Below are positions 16,124 through 24,878 of a stretch of DNA of 36,636 nt, piece by piece. The stretch's first letter is position 1. Each line of letters begins with the position of its first letter. The stretch comes from CAZLPW01 sp964561495 (GTDB taxonomy: Bacteria; Fidelibacterota; Marinisomatia; Marinisomatales; UBA1611), in contig CAZLPW010000014.1 in the NCBI GenBank assembly GCA_964561495.1, positions 1-36,636 of the forward strand, read 5' to 3'. Below the pieces are notes generated by a model that saw only the letters and a program-made list of their open reading frames with translations, had not been told where the DNA came from and made no database searches. Made by a program: the position numbers and the translations under genes.

Positions 16124-16879
16124 TTAAATATTTTTGCAAACCCAATATAAAGAAAAGTTATGACCTATGCGTTTACCATTCCACTCTTTAGGAAGAAGTA
16201 TGCTTTTACCTCCTTTGAGAGTTGTTATTTGAGGATCAAAATCCATTTCGTTAAAGATTCCATCTTGCTCTTTTTTTGTTTTCCATTGAGTAAAATTTAC
16301 TTTTTCATCAATTGTATAATGGTCTTTTTTAAATTTATTACAGCCTGAAACTTTTTTGTTGTATTCTCCTAATGAAGCAGCAACACTATGAACAGTGATT
16401 GGTATTTTCAAGTCCCACTGTTCAGATAGTAATGCTGTTATTACCCCGCCCATACTATGACCTATTATCCATATTGAATCCAAATAATTATGTTCATCTA
16501 TAAATGGCTCTAATTGTTCGTGAAGGTAATTTGTTGACTTTTCAATACAATTAGTCCAATCGTATTTAAAAAACCAAATGGGGATGTTTTTTTCTGAAAT
16601 TATAGTTAATGGTTTTACCCATTCATGGCCTTTTGCTTTCCATCTTTCTGGATAATATCCATGAACGGCAATAATACCATAGCTTGAATCTTTTATAGTA
16701 ACGCCATTAAGCCTATGAAACCCATTAGACCTTTGGACGAGATAATTATCATCCTGATCTTTATGTTCGTAAAGATAATTTAATTCTAAGGGTTCATAAT
16801 CCGTTTTTTTACAACCTGATAAAATGTATAAAAAGATAAGATTAAGTAAACCTATCAATTTGATTTTTTTCAAATTCAA
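16124..16879 (-). CDS. Putative lipoprotein alpha/beta hydrolase
   Basis: This 251-aa product has a lipoprotein signal: a Lys-rich start, a hydrophobic stretch and the lipobox ILSGC with the acylated Cys at 23. Residues 68-80 (YGIIAVHGYYPE) look like the oxyanion strand of an alpha/beta hydrolase, and WIIGHSMGGVITALL places the nucleophile Ser in a GHSMG elbow at 152. The Asp and His of the triad are not certain. It is probably an esterase or lipase anchored in the inner leaflet of the outer membrane or in the inner membrane. Its genes on both sides are on the same strand but are not functionally linked in an obvious way. Confidence 0.72.
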   Translation of the reverse strand: MNLKKIKLIGLLNLIFLYILSGCKKTDYEPLELNYLYEHKDQDDNYLVQRSNGFHRLNGVTIKDSSYGIIAVHGYYPERWKAKGHEWVKPLTIISEKNIPIWFFKYDWTNCIEKSTNYLHEQLEPFIDEHNYLDSIWIIGHSMGGVITALLSEQWDLKIPITVHSVAASLGEYNKKVSGCNKFKKDHYTIDEKVNFTQWKTKKEQDGIFNEMDFDPQITTLKGGKSILLPKEWNGKRIGHNFSLYWVCKNI

Positions 16880-16969
16880 TATTCTTTATTTATTCTAATA
16901 ACAAATATAGATCTCAAATTAAAAAAATAAACCAATTTAAATAAAGTAACGAAGAATGAGGCAGGTAAT

Positions 16970-17805
16970 TTATTTTAAACCAATCTCTTTGAGCCGTTCA
17001 TTCAAATAAGCCTTTGCTGTATATTTTTTTGATAAAATAATCTCATCCCTTGGATGAAGGAATAATGGCATCGAAAAACGACTCTCATTTTTAATATTGT
17101 TTCCAGGGTTAACTACCTGATGGGTTGTTGATGGATAATAACCGTCCGAAGCTTCTTGAAGCATATCACCTACATTTATTGCTAAATGTCCTAGATCGCA
17201 AGAAATATCATGCCACATGCCTTTATTATCTTTAACCTGCAGACCAGGTTGTGTCCCCGCAACTAGCAATGTTATTAAATTAATGTCTTGATGGGGAGAT
17301 CCTCTTATCTCTCCTTTTTTTTCGGTCCCATCAAGAGGCGGATAGTGAATTATTCTTAATAAATTACGATTGCCACCATTAATCATCTCAGGTAGTGGAG
17401 TAGAAAAAAGTGATTTTACATTTTTAGGCGTTTGATTTTGAATCCATCCTAAAAGAATAGACGTTAATTCTAATAGTTGATCATATAAGGTTAAAGTAGC
17501 AGTTCCTAGTTCTTTTGGATATTTCCCCCAGGGGTAGAAGTGAAAAAACTCTTTGAGATCTTTCAAAGAATAATCTTTTGCATTTTCTGTTTTAAAAGGG
17601 AAATAGCCATCTTGTTTTAAAGGATCAAAGATATATTTATCTTTCTTACTATTATTGAAAAACGATTTCCAATCTGCATAACGGTCTTAATAAGATTAAT
17701 ATCTACGGGATGGTTGGTAAGCACACTAAACCCCGTTTCATGAAGAGAATTGGTAAATTTATCAGGCGCATTTAAGTCTTTAAAATCAACTTTTTGAACG
17801 TCCAT
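16970..17805 (-). pseudogene. 2-oxoglutarate/Fe(II) oxygenase, isopenicillin N synthase family, single-base frameshift
   Basis: ATG at 17805 opens a frame (MDVQKVDFKDLNAPDKFTNS, then HETGFSVLTNHPVD) that runs out of frame after IKTV and stops at 17617. The second frame carries the rest: WKSFFNNSKKDKYIFDPLKQ, the iron motif GSPHQDINLITLL (HxD), the distal His in TTHQVVNPG and the 2-oxoglutarate Arg in RFSMPLF. Adding one A to the AA at 17680-17681 (one T on the coding strand) restores IKTVYADWKSFF and gives a normal protein of about 278 aa. The frameshift is either a sequencing/assembly error or a recent inactivation. Intact relatives oxidise small or nucleotide-like substrates; the substrate here is unknown. 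It follows the dCMP deaminase gene by 15 nt. Confidence 0.85.
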
Positions 17806-17820
17806 ATATGAAAATTTAGA

Positions 17821-18255
17821 TCAATTATTTATATCAATCAATTGAATGCCTGCTTCTTTAGATCGTGTAATAATTTGTTCATCACGATAAAATTCATCGA
17901 AATAGATTGAATTTATTCCTGCGTTAGCAATTAACTTAAAACAATTATAACATGGAGAGGCCGTGACATATATTTCTGCTGATTTGATTTTTACACCATT
18001 TTTAGCAGCTTGAACTATTGCATTTGCTTCGGCGTGGGTTGTTCTAACGCAGTGTCCATCTACCATTTCATGTCCTACTTCATCACAATGGGAGAGGCCT
18101 TTTATGCTACCATTATAGCCAGTTGAAAGGATTGTTTTCTCCCTCACAATAACAGCTCCAACATGTTTTCTATCACAAGTGGAACGAGTAGCAACCTCTT
18201 TAGCAATATTCATAAAGTAGTCTTCCCAACTTAAGCGACTTTTTGATATTTTCAT
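17821..18255 (-). CDS. dCMP deaminase/ComEB-type cytidine deaminase
   Basis: The 144-aa protein carries the zinc site of the deoxycytidylate deaminase family: H74-A-E76 in TTHAEANAI, and PCYNC with C102 and C105. A family N-terminal part WEDYFMNIAKEVATRSTC precedes it, with DRKHVGAVIVRE and STGYNG (substrate contacts). It would convert dCMP to dUMP for thymidylate synthesis. The ATG overlaps the stop of the DUF2480-like gene by 4 nt, so it appears to be the distal part of the suf transcript or of a small operon attached to it. Confidence 0.92.
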   Translation of the reverse strand: MKISKSRLSWEDYFMNIAKEVATRSTCDRKHVGAVIVREKTILSTGYNGSIKGLSHCDEVGHEMVDGHCVRTTHAEANAIVQAAKNGVKIKSAEIYVTASPCYNCFKLIANAGINSIYFDEFYRDEQIITRSKEAGIQLIDINN

Positions 18256-18503
18256 TCTTTTTTTCTACTAAAAATTTTTACTGCGTATTTTGGTTCTCCA
18301 TAATATATCTTATCAGCAACCTGTGCAATTTCAGCTGTTATAATAAGATAAGCCCAAGTGGGAACCACTACACTTGAGCACCCTTTAATAATCACTTTTT
18401 CTCCATCAAATTTATTTAGGTTTAACTTTTTTACCTGATCACGAAATGATTTCTCGCGGATAATTCCATTATCCAAAAAATCATCTAACAAAATTGTTTG
18501 CAT
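18252..18503 (-). CDS. DUF2480-like small protein
   Basis: The 83-aa product has the segment GEKVIIKGCSSVVVPTWAYL followed by IITAEIAQVADKIYYGEP. This matches the repeat of DUF2480 proteins known from Bacteroidetes (KGC, then PTWAY, then a FGE-type turn). As I recall, those proteins are about twice this length with two such repeats, so this looks like a single-repeat version. The function is unknown. It lies directly after sufS with no gap and overlaps the deaminase by 4 nt, so it is very likely translated from the suf mRNA, and the conserved Cys in KGC could have a sulfur- or metal-related role. Confidence 0.65.
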   Translation of the reverse strand: MQTILLDDFLDNGIIREKSFRDQVKKLNLNKFDGEKVIIKGCSSVVVPTWAYLIITAEIAQVADKIYYGEPKYAVKIFSRKKE

Positions 18504-19706
18504 TTAAAAATAAGTTCTAATTTTTAATAGTGATTCACAAAATTTATCAATATCCTTTTCATAATTATAAATATAAATACTTATCCTTGCAATAGAGCTT
18601 TCTTTTAAGCTTGATAGTAGTGGTTGTGCGCAGTGATGACCAACTCTGATTGCGATATTGTCTTCATTTAAGAATTGCGCTAGGTCATGTGGATGAATCC
18701 CATCAAGATTAAAACTTATAACACCAATTCTCTCCGTTGAAGATCCAAAAATATTAAAGCCATTAATCTGAGATAATTTTTCAATAGCATATTTTGTAAG
18801 ATCTTTTTCGTGATTTGAAATATTATCAATTCCTATTGAATTTATATAATCAATGGCAGTTCCGAGACCAACTGCTTGAACGAAGTTAGGTGTTCCTGCC
18901 TCAAATTTATATGGAACTTGATTCCATGTTGAAGATTCCATTGAAACACTTTCAATCATTTCACCACCACCCATAAAAGGGTCCATTGATTCAAGCAACT
19001 TTATTTTACCCCAAAGTACACCAATACCAGTTGGGCCTAGCATTTTGTGCCCTGAAAACGTGTAAAAATCGCAGTCTAAGTTATTTACATTAACAAGCTG
19101 ATGTGGTGCAGCCTGAGCTCCATCTACTATAAACAATGCACCTATTTTATGACATAATTGAGCAATTTTTTTTATTGGGTTAACTATTCCTAAAACATTA
19201 GATACATGAGTGATAGAAACAATTTTTGTTGATGGTTTAAAGTATTTTTCTGGGTTAGATAGATCAAGTTCACCATTCTCAGATAGTGGAATAAACGAGA
19301 GTGTTGCTCCAGTTCTTTTGGCAGCTAATTGCCAGGGAACAAGGTTTGAATGGTGTTCCATTTCTGAAATCAGTATTTCATCTCCAGGTTTTAATGTATT
19401 GCCAAGTGATTGAGCAAGAAGATTAATTGATTCTGTGGTTCCACTGGTAAAGATAATTTCTTTTTCTGAATTTGCATTAATGAATGATGAAATTTTTTTC
19501 CGAGCATTTTCAAATTTTTTTGTTGCTATACTACCAAGTGAATATATAGATCTGTGAACATTTGCGTTTGTTTCAGAGTACATTGAGTTAATAGAGTCCA
19601 ACACAACTTTTGGTTTTTGAGTTGTTGAAGCACTATCTAAATAAACAAGGTTTGAATCATTAAAGATTGGAAAATCTTTTTTTATTTTATTTGCGGAAAA
19701 TTTCAT
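18504..19706 (-). CDS. sufS: Cysteine desulfurase SufS
   Basis: The 400-aa PLP enzyme removes sulfur from cysteine and passes it as persulfide to SufE. It shows YLDSASTTQKP near the N-terminus, TSGTTESINLLAQS, HSNLVPWQL, VDGAQAAPH, the PLP-binding Lys221 in SGHKMLGPTGIG and the catalytic Cys359 in RVGHHCAQPLL, the last being the type II (SufS) pattern. Length matches E. coli SufS (406 aa). It starts directly after the SufT stop codon and is part of the continuous minus-strand suf operon. SufS-type enzymes also act on selenocysteine, which is relevant to selD upstream. Confidence 0.96.
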   Translation of the reverse strand: MKFSANKIKKDFPIFNDSNLVYLDSASTTQKPKVVLDSINSMYSETNANVHRSIYSLGSIATKKFENARKKISSFINANSEKEIIFTSGTTESINLLAQSLGNTLKPGDEILISEMEHHSNLVPWQLAAKRTGATLSFIPLSENGELDLSNPEKYFKPSTKIVSITHVSNVLGIVNPIKKIAQLCHKIGALFIVDGAQAAPHQLVNVNNLDCDFYTFSGHKMLGPTGIGVLWGKIKLLESMDPFMGGGEMIESVSMESSTWNQVPYKFEAGTPNFVQAVGLGTAIDYINSIGIDNISNHEKDLTKYAIEKLSQINGFNIFGSSTERIGVISFNLDGIHPHDLAQFLNEDNIAIRVGHHCAQPLLSSLKESSIARISIYIYNYEKDIDKFCESLLKIRTYF

Positions 19707-20246
19707 TTATAACATTCCAAGTTCTAATTGTGCTTCTTCACTCATCATATCTCGGTTCCACATTGGCTCCCAAACAAGTTCAACTAGAACATTTTCTACC
19801 TCATTTATTCCATTTACCTTTCGTTCAACTTCATCTGCGATTACAGGACCCATTCCACAACCAGGGGCTGTAAGGGTCATCTTCACTTCGATATTTTTGC
19901 CTTTCTTTCCTTCGCTGATATTTAGATCGTAAATTAGTCCTAGTTCAACAATATTTACAGGTATCTCAGGATCATAGCATGTTTTTAGTTGATCCCAAAT
20001 TTGTTTTTCGATATCGCCAGATGGAGTAACAGTATTCTCTTTTTTTATTTCAATCCCTAATGCATCTGCATTTTCTGCGCGAATTTGAACCATATTCCCA
20101 TTAATGAGAACTGTATAGTTACCACCTAATGCTTGAGTTATTCTTACTAAATTTCCTTCAAGCAACTTTACTTCATCACCAGAGGGAACCATATATGCAT
20201 TAACATCACGAATTAGTCTAATTGAATCAGAGCTGGAATCCTTCAT
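19707..20246 (-). CDS. sufT: SufT-like Fe-S cluster assembly protein (long form)
   Basis: The 179-aa protein has an N-terminal extension with LIRDVNAYMVPSGDEVKLLE and VRITQALGGNYTVLINGNMV, then a DUF59/MIP18 domain (CYDPEIPVNIVELGLIYDLN, LTAPGCGMGPVIADEVERKV, LVWEPMWNRDMMSEEAQLEL). This two-part layout is that of the long SufT family found in suf operons. It is thought to help mature Fe-S proteins. The GCGMG Cys is the conserved DUF59 cysteine. It overlaps the sufE stop by 4 nt. A second, shorter DUF59 protein is encoded near the start of the same operon. Confidence 0.9.
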   Translation of the reverse strand: MKDSSSDSIRLIRDVNAYMVPSGDEVKLLEGNLVRITQALGGNYTVLINGNMVQIRAENADALGIEIKKENTVTPSGDIEKQIWDQLKTCYDPEIPVNIVELGLIYDLNISEGKKGKNIEVKMTLTAPGCGMGPVIADEVERKVNGINEVENVLVELVWEPMWNRDMMSEEAQLELGML

Positions 20247-20650
20247 TTTACAATACTTTTAATTTTTTCAACAGCGCTAGAAAAACCATTGGTTCTTTGG
20301 CTTGTGATTGTTTTTTCAAGTCCCACAGCACAAAGGATACCATCACTATTAATTGCGAGAATATCTTTGGTAGGTTGATTGGTGAATATTTTTTCTAGTA
20401 TCAATAATAATCCTTTTACAATCAAAGAATCGGAATCTGTTTTAAACGTATAAGTTTCATCCCCATTGATATTGCCAACTACCCAAGCCTGAGATGTACA
20501 TCCGTTGATTTTGTTTATATCTATTTTTTCAGAATCATTAAGTTTATCTGATTCCTTTGCCATATCCATTAATTGAACAAACTTATCTTTAGGATCTTCG
20601 AAAAGTAGGAAGATTTCTCTTAGGCTATTTAGTTCTTCTTGGATACTCAT
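20243..20650 (-). CDS. sufE: Sulfur acceptor protein SufE
   Basis: The 135-aa protein has the catalytic sulfur-accepting Cys at residue 51 in KINGCTSQAWV, the same position as in E. coli SufE. The rest matches the SufE fold (LREIFLLFEDPKDKFVQLMD at the N-terminus, ILEKIFTNQPTKDIL, then GLEKTITSQRTNGFSSAVEK at the C-terminus). It accepts persulfide sulfur from SufS and hands it to SufBCD. It overlaps sufD and sufT by 4 nt on each side, consistent with coupled translation. Confidence 0.95.
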   Translation of the reverse strand: MSIQEELNSLREIFLLFEDPKDKFVQLMDMAKESDKLNDSEKIDINKINGCTSQAWVVGNINGDETYTFKTDSDSLIVKGLLLILEKIFTNQPTKDILAINSDGILCAVGLEKTITSQRTNGFSSAVEKIKSIVK

Positions 20651-21912
20651 TGATTATTCTTATTGATCCATTGGTCAAAATAATGGGTTATATAGTCATG
20701 AATATTGGTATTTTTAATAATTTCAATTATTTCTGAAGCAAAACCACCTACTAATAATGATATTGCTGATATTTGATCTATACCTCGAGAACGAATATAG
20801 AAGAGTGCATCTGATTCAAGAGCACCTGTTGATGACCCATGGGAGCATTTTACATCGTCTGTATAGATTTCTAGTTGAGGATTAGACTTCATGAGAGCCT
20901 CTTTAGAAAGCAATAGATTTTTATTTGATTGCCTAGAGTCAGTTTTTTCTGCACTAGCCTGAACAATAGAACGTCCATTGAATACACCAGATGATTTGTC
21001 TTTTAATATGGATTTAAAATTTTGCGAACTGCTACAGTGAGCGGCTTGGTGATTTGTGATAATATGGGCATCAAGATGTTGAGTATTATTTGATAGGCTT
21101 AAACCATTTAAAGCGCAGTTTGCACCTTCCCCAATTAGATCTGCATAGAGATTAATTCTGCCTAATTTAGATCCAAAAGCAAATTGAATAAATGAGTAAT
21201 CTGAGTTTGCCTCTTGTCGGATATGTAGATTTTTAATATTAATTGTTGTTTTGGAGTTGTTTTGAATTCTAACGTGATCAAGTTTTGCATTATTACCAAC
21301 GTTGATAATAATCGATCCATTGTAAAAGTATTCATCACATTTTCCTACATGATGTTCTATCAGGTTTAATGAACTCGAGGCCTCAAGTTCAATATAAATT
21401 CTTGGAAATATCATCAGTCTTTCTTCGCCTGAACAAATAAATAGTATTCTTAAGGGTGTATCAATATTAGTTCCTTTTTTAACTGTCAAATATAAGTCAC
21501 TATCCATAAACGCTGTATTTAACAGATCAAAAGATGATTTTTTAGGTTGATTTGTATTCCATTTATTATGTTTCATGTAATCTATATTTGAAAGAAGTTT
21601 GATGCTTTTAGGAATTGAAGAAAGTTCTTTTTGAAAATGCCCATTATAAATAACTATAGTGTAGAATGATTCAAGAGCGTAATTAGCAATATTATAATCC
21701 CTTTTAGGTGTGTCTTGGAATTCTGATATCCTGAAATTACCTTTATTGATAATCGATAAATCTGTGAATTGCCAATCTTCTAATTTTTTATTGGGAAGAC
21801 CTTTCTCCAAAAAGGCATCAAAGGCTTTTTTTCTTATAGGGTGATTTTTTTTTGAAAATGATTCTTTAGAAATTATTTTTTCAAACTCATTTTGTAGGTA
21901 ATCAGGTATCAT
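20647..21912 (-). CDS. sufD: Fe-S cluster scaffold protein SufD
   Basis: The 421-aa protein has the N-terminal helical segment KKAFDAFLEKGLPNKKLEDW(QFT), the central beta-helix (LIEHHVGKCDEYFYNGS, NNSKTTINIKNLHI) and the C-terminal part typical of SufB/SufD (DKSSGVFNGRSIVQASAEKT, NPQLEIYTDDVKCSHGSSTG, FYIRSRGI). The conserved His in CSHGSSTGAL corresponds to the residue involved in cluster assembly at the SufB-SufD interface. It forms the SufBC2D scaffold. Its start overlaps the sufC stop by 4 nt. Confidence 0.95.
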   Translation of the reverse strand: MIPDYLQNEFEKIISKESFSKKNHPIRKKAFDAFLEKGLPNKKLEDWQFTDLSIINKGNFRISEFQDTPKRDYNIANYALESFYTIVIYNGHFQKELSSIPKSIKLLSNIDYMKHNKWNTNQPKKSSFDLLNTAFMDSDLYLTVKKGTNIDTPLRILFICSGEERLMIFPRIYIELEASSSLNLIEHHVGKCDEYFYNGSIIINVGNNAKLDHVRIQNNSKTTINIKNLHIRQEANSDYSFIQFAFGSKLGRINLYADLIGEGANCALNGLSLSNNTQHLDAHIITNHQAAHCSSSQNFKSILKDKSSGVFNGRSIVQASAEKTDSRQSNKNLLLSKEALMKSNPQLEIYTDDVKCSHGSSTGALESDALFYIRSRGIDQISAISLLVGGFASEIIEIIKNTNIHDYITHYFDQWINKNNQ

Positions 21913-22649
21913 GATTCAAGCCAGTGATAGCCTTTTTCTTCGAGCTCCAATGCGAGCTCTTTATCTCCTGATCTAACAAATTTTCCATCAATCAAAACAT
22001 GGACTATATCGGGCTCTATATATTTTAATAATCGTTGATAGTGTGTTATGACAAGGAATGAACGATTAGAACTACGATACTTATTTATTCCATTTGCAAT
22101 AATTTTCAATGCATCAATATCTAAGCCAGAATCTGTTTCATCCATGATTACTAGTTCTGGTTCAAGGGTTATCATTTGGAGAATTTCATTTCGCTTTTTT
22201 TCACCACCTGAAAAACCTTCATTAACAGAACGTTGTAAATACGAGGTGTCCATATCTAGTTCAGCTAACTTTTTTTTAACTATTTTTAAAAATTCAGCTG
22301 CATCGACTTCTTTTTTCCCAGAATTTTTTAATTTTGCGTTCAAAGCAGCTTTCAAGAAATATGTGTTGTTAACTCCAGGCATTACGACTGGATATTGAAA
22401 TGACATAAATATACCTGCCAAAGCACGTTCTTCAGGTGATAATTCAATAATAGATTTATTTTTATATTTAATATCACCTTTTGATATTTTGTATCCGTCC
22501 TTACCCGTTATCACATTTGAAAGCGTACTTTTTCCTGAACCATTGCGTCCCATAACTGCATGCATTTCACCTGGTTTAATGTAGAGGTTTAGCCCTTTTA
22601 GTATTTCTTTATCATCAACCCCTGCATGGAGATTTTTTATATCTAGCAT
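21909..22649 (-). CDS. sufC: Fe-S assembly ATPase SufC
   Basis: The 246-aa ABC-type ATPase has the Walker A GRNGSGKST (about 35-43), a Q-loop in SFQYPVVMPG, the signature EGFSGGEKKRNEILQM, Walker B LVIMDETDSGLDIDA and the H-loop ITHYQRLL. SGGEKKRNEIL and DETDSGLD are specific for SufC. It drives the conformational change in SufBC2D. It lies 15 nt after sufB. Confidence 0.97.
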   Translation of the reverse strand: MLDIKNLHAGVDDKEILKGLNLYIKPGEMHAVMGRNGSGKSTLSNVITGKDGYKISKGDIKYKNKSIIELSPEERALAGIFMSFQYPVVMPGVNNTYFLKAALNAKLKNSGKKEVDAAEFLKIVKKKLAELDMDTSYLQRSVNEGFSGGEKKRNEILQMITLEPELVIMDETDSGLDIDALKIIANGINKYRSSNRSFLVITHYQRLLKYIEPDIVHVLIDGKFVRSGDKELALELEEKGYHWLES

Positions 22650-22664
22650 AGTTGGTTCACTCTA

Positions 22665-24110
22665 TTAACCAACGCTACCTTCTAGGGTAACTTCCATAAG
22701 TTTTGTAGCTTCAACAGCGAACTCCATTGGTAATTCATTGAAAACCTCCTTACAGAAACCGTTGACTATCATTGAGACTGCATCATCAGTGGAAATACCT
22801 CTTTGATTGCAATAAAACAATTGATCCTCTCCAATATTTGAGGTCGTCGCTTCATGCTCCATTTGTGCTGAGGGGTTTCGTACATCAATATAAGGGAATG
22901 TATGCGCTCCACAATCGCTTCCGATTAGTATAGAATCACACTGGGAGAAATTTCTAGCATTTTTGGCGCCCCTCATTATTTTCACCTCGCCTCTGTATGT
23001 TTGTTGACCTTTTCCTGCAGAAATACCTTTGGAAATAATAGTACTCTTTGTGTTTTTACCTAGGTGTATCATTTTAGTGCCTGTATCAGCCTGTTGATGA
23101 TTATTTGTAACAGCTACAGAATAAAATTCTCCTACTGAGTTATCACCTTTAAGAATGCAAGATGGATACTTCCAGGTAATGGCGGAGCCAGTTTCAACTT
23201 GAGTCCAGGATATTCTAGAATTTTCTTCAAGGCAGGTTCCTCTTTTGGTTACAAAATTATAAATACCACCTTTACCTGTTTCAGGATGTCCAGGATACCA
23301 ATTTTGAACAGTCGAATATTTTATGGTTGCATTTTTATGAGCCACTAGTTCTACAACAGCAGCATGTAATTGATTTTCATCTCTCATTGGCGCGGTACAT
23401 CCTTCAAGATAGCTTACGTGGCTATCTTCATCAGCGATAATGAGGGTTCTCTCAAACTGTCCTGTGTTAGCTTCGTTTATCCTAAAGTAAGTTGAAAGTT
23501 CCATGGGGCACTGGACTCCTTTAGGAATATATACAAATGAACCATCTGTAAAAACAGCTGAGTTCAAGGATGCAAAATAATTATCGGTAAATGGGACAAC
23601 ACTACCCAAATATTGTTTGATTAAGTTGGGATGATTTTGAACTGCTTCAGAGAAACTACAAAATATAACACCTGCCTTTTTTAATTCTTCTTTGAATGTA
23701 GTGGCAATTGATACACTATCAAAAACAGCATCAACTGCAACACCAGATAACATTTTTTGTTCTTCAATGGGTATACCAAGCTTATTATAAGTTTCAAGTA
23801 ATTCTGGATCAACTTCATCTAAACTAGACAATTTTTTCTTTTTAGGAGCTGAAAAATAACTTATTGATTGATAATCTATATTTGGATATTGAATCTTTGC
23901 CCAATTGGGATCCATTTTTTTAAGCCAGTAATTGTATGCTTTCAATCGCCAGTCTAGCAACCATTTTGGTTCATTTTTTTTTCTTGATATGGTTTTTATA
24001 ACGTTTTCATCAAGACCAGCTGGTAATGTCTCTGATTCAATATCAGTAACAAAACCATATTCGTAATCTTTTTTAAGATTTGATTCAATTATTTTTTTAT
24101 CTTTGGACAT
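22665..24110 (-). CDS. sufB: Fe-S cluster scaffold protein SufB
   Basis: This 481-aa protein closely follows the SufB family: WLLDWRLKAYNYWLKK, WAKIQYPNIDYQSISYFSAP, EQKMLSGVAVDAVFDSVSIA, VQCPMELSTYFRINEANTGQ, FERTLIIADEDSHVSYLEGC, WYPGHPETGKGGIYNFVTKR, RNFSQCDSILIGSDCGAHTF and DQLFYCNQRGISTDDAVSMI. The Cys residues in SQCDS and SDCGAHTF correspond to the region that builds the nascent cluster. It starts 19 nt after the SufA-like gene. Confidence 0.97.
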   Translation of the reverse strand: MSKDKKIIESNLKKDYEYGFVTDIESETLPAGLDENVIKTISRKKNEPKWLLDWRLKAYNYWLKKMDPNWAKIQYPNIDYQSISYFSAPKKKKLSSLDEVDPELLETYNKLGIPIEEQKMLSGVAVDAVFDSVSIATTFKEELKKAGVIFCSFSEAVQNHPNLIKQYLGSVVPFTDNYFASLNSAVFTDGSFVYIPKGVQCPMELSTYFRINEANTGQFERTLIIADEDSHVSYLEGCTAPMRDENQLHAAVVELVAHKNATIKYSTVQNWYPGHPETGKGGIYNFVTKRGTCLEENSRISWTQVETGSAITWKYPSCILKGDNSVGEFYSVAVTNNHQQADTGTKMIHLGKNTKSTIISKGISAGKGQQTYRGEVKIMRGAKNARNFSQCDSILIGSDCGAHTFPYIDVRNPSAQMEHEATTSNIGEDQLFYCNQRGISTDDAVSMIVNGFCKEVFNELPMEFAVEATKLMEVTLEGSVG

Positions 24111-24129
24111 ATTATATTATATTTTTATT

Positions 24130-24513
24130 TTAGGCGGAAAAACTAGTTCCGCACCCACAGGTGCGTTCAGCATTTGGATTTTTTATTTTGAAACCGCCAT
24201 TTAAAAGATCATCGGAATAGTCTATCTCAACATCTTTAAGATAAAGCCAACTTTTTAGATCACATATTATTGTTAAACCATTTGATTCAAAAATTTTATC
24301 AAACTCATGTTTTTGTTTTTCAAAATCCATTTTATAAGTCATCCCTGAGCACCCTCCGCCTTCAACAGACATCCTCAAAAAGTGGTTAGTTTTACCATCT
24401 GAGGACATTACTGATTTTAATCGTTCAACGGCAGCCTGAGTCGCGGTTATGGTGGCATTTTTGAATTCTTTTTGTTGTTGCTCAAGGTATTCTTTATTGA
24501 TTGATTTATTCAT
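24130..24513 (-). CDS. sufA: A-type Fe-S carrier protein (SufA/IscA-like)
   Basis: The 127-aa protein carries the three cluster-binding cysteines of A-type carriers: C55 in GGGCSGMTYKMDF, and C119 and C121 in the C-terminal TCGCGTSF. Family residues LYLKDVEIDYSDDLLNGGFK lie between them. It accepts clusters from SufBCD and delivers them to apo-proteins. SufA is named by context; by sequence alone it could equally be called ErpA or IscA. Confidence 0.92.
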   Translation of the reverse strand: MNKSINKEYLEQQQKEFKNATITATQAAVERLKSVMSSDGKTNHFLRMSVEGGGCSGMTYKMDFEKQKHEFDKIFESNGLTIICDLKSWLYLKDVEIDYSDDLLNGGFKIKNPNAERTCGCGTSFSA

Positions 24514-24876
24514 TTATTCCCACTCCATATCAATTTTTGGTTTGGTTTTAGAGGATCTGATTGTATCAAACCCTAATTTTTTTCGTGCATCATCATTCAT
24601 CATTTCTGGTTTCCATGGAGGATCAAACGTAACTGAAACATTAACGATATCAACTCTATCAATAGAAGATACTTTTGTTTTTATATCATTTGCCATTTGT
24701 TGACCCATCGTACATCCAGGTGTTGTAAGAGACATTGTAATATCAATTAAAGATTTTCCATTTGTTGATTTAGATATATCAATTTGATAGATAAGTCCAA
24801 GGTTCCATAAATCAACAGGTATTTCTGGATCATAACATTCTTTAAGTAATTCGATAATCTGGTTCTTAAGTGTCAT
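24514..24876 (-). CDS. DUF59/MIP18-family Fe-S assembly protein (short form)
   Basis: The 120-aa product is a single DUF59 domain: LLKECYDPEIPVDLWNLGLI, then SLTTPGCTMGQQMANDIKTK with the conserved Cys, then VTFDPPWKPEMMNDDARKKL. It is the usual short companion in suf operons, sometimes called SufT-like or PaaD-like. It starts 2 nt after the Rrf2 gene stop, so both are translated from one mRNA. Together with the long SufT form it gives two DUF59 proteins in one operon. Confidence 0.9.
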   Translation of the reverse strand: MTLKNQIIELLKECYDPEIPVDLWNLGLIYQIDISKSTNGKSLIDITMSLTTPGCTMGQQMANDIKTKVSSIDRVDIVNVSVTFDPPWKPEMMNDDARKKLGFDTIRSSKTKPKIDMEWE

Positions 24877-24878
24877 AA

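Noticed and set aside
17617..17805. The N-terminal part of the oxygenase as an independent 62-aa gene
   Set aside because: Restoring one base fuses it with the downstream frame into a normal family member; the last 16 residues are out-of-frame.
22048..22398. 116-aa plus-strand frame inside sufC
   Set aside because: It is antisense to a highly conserved ATPase and has no recognisable motif.
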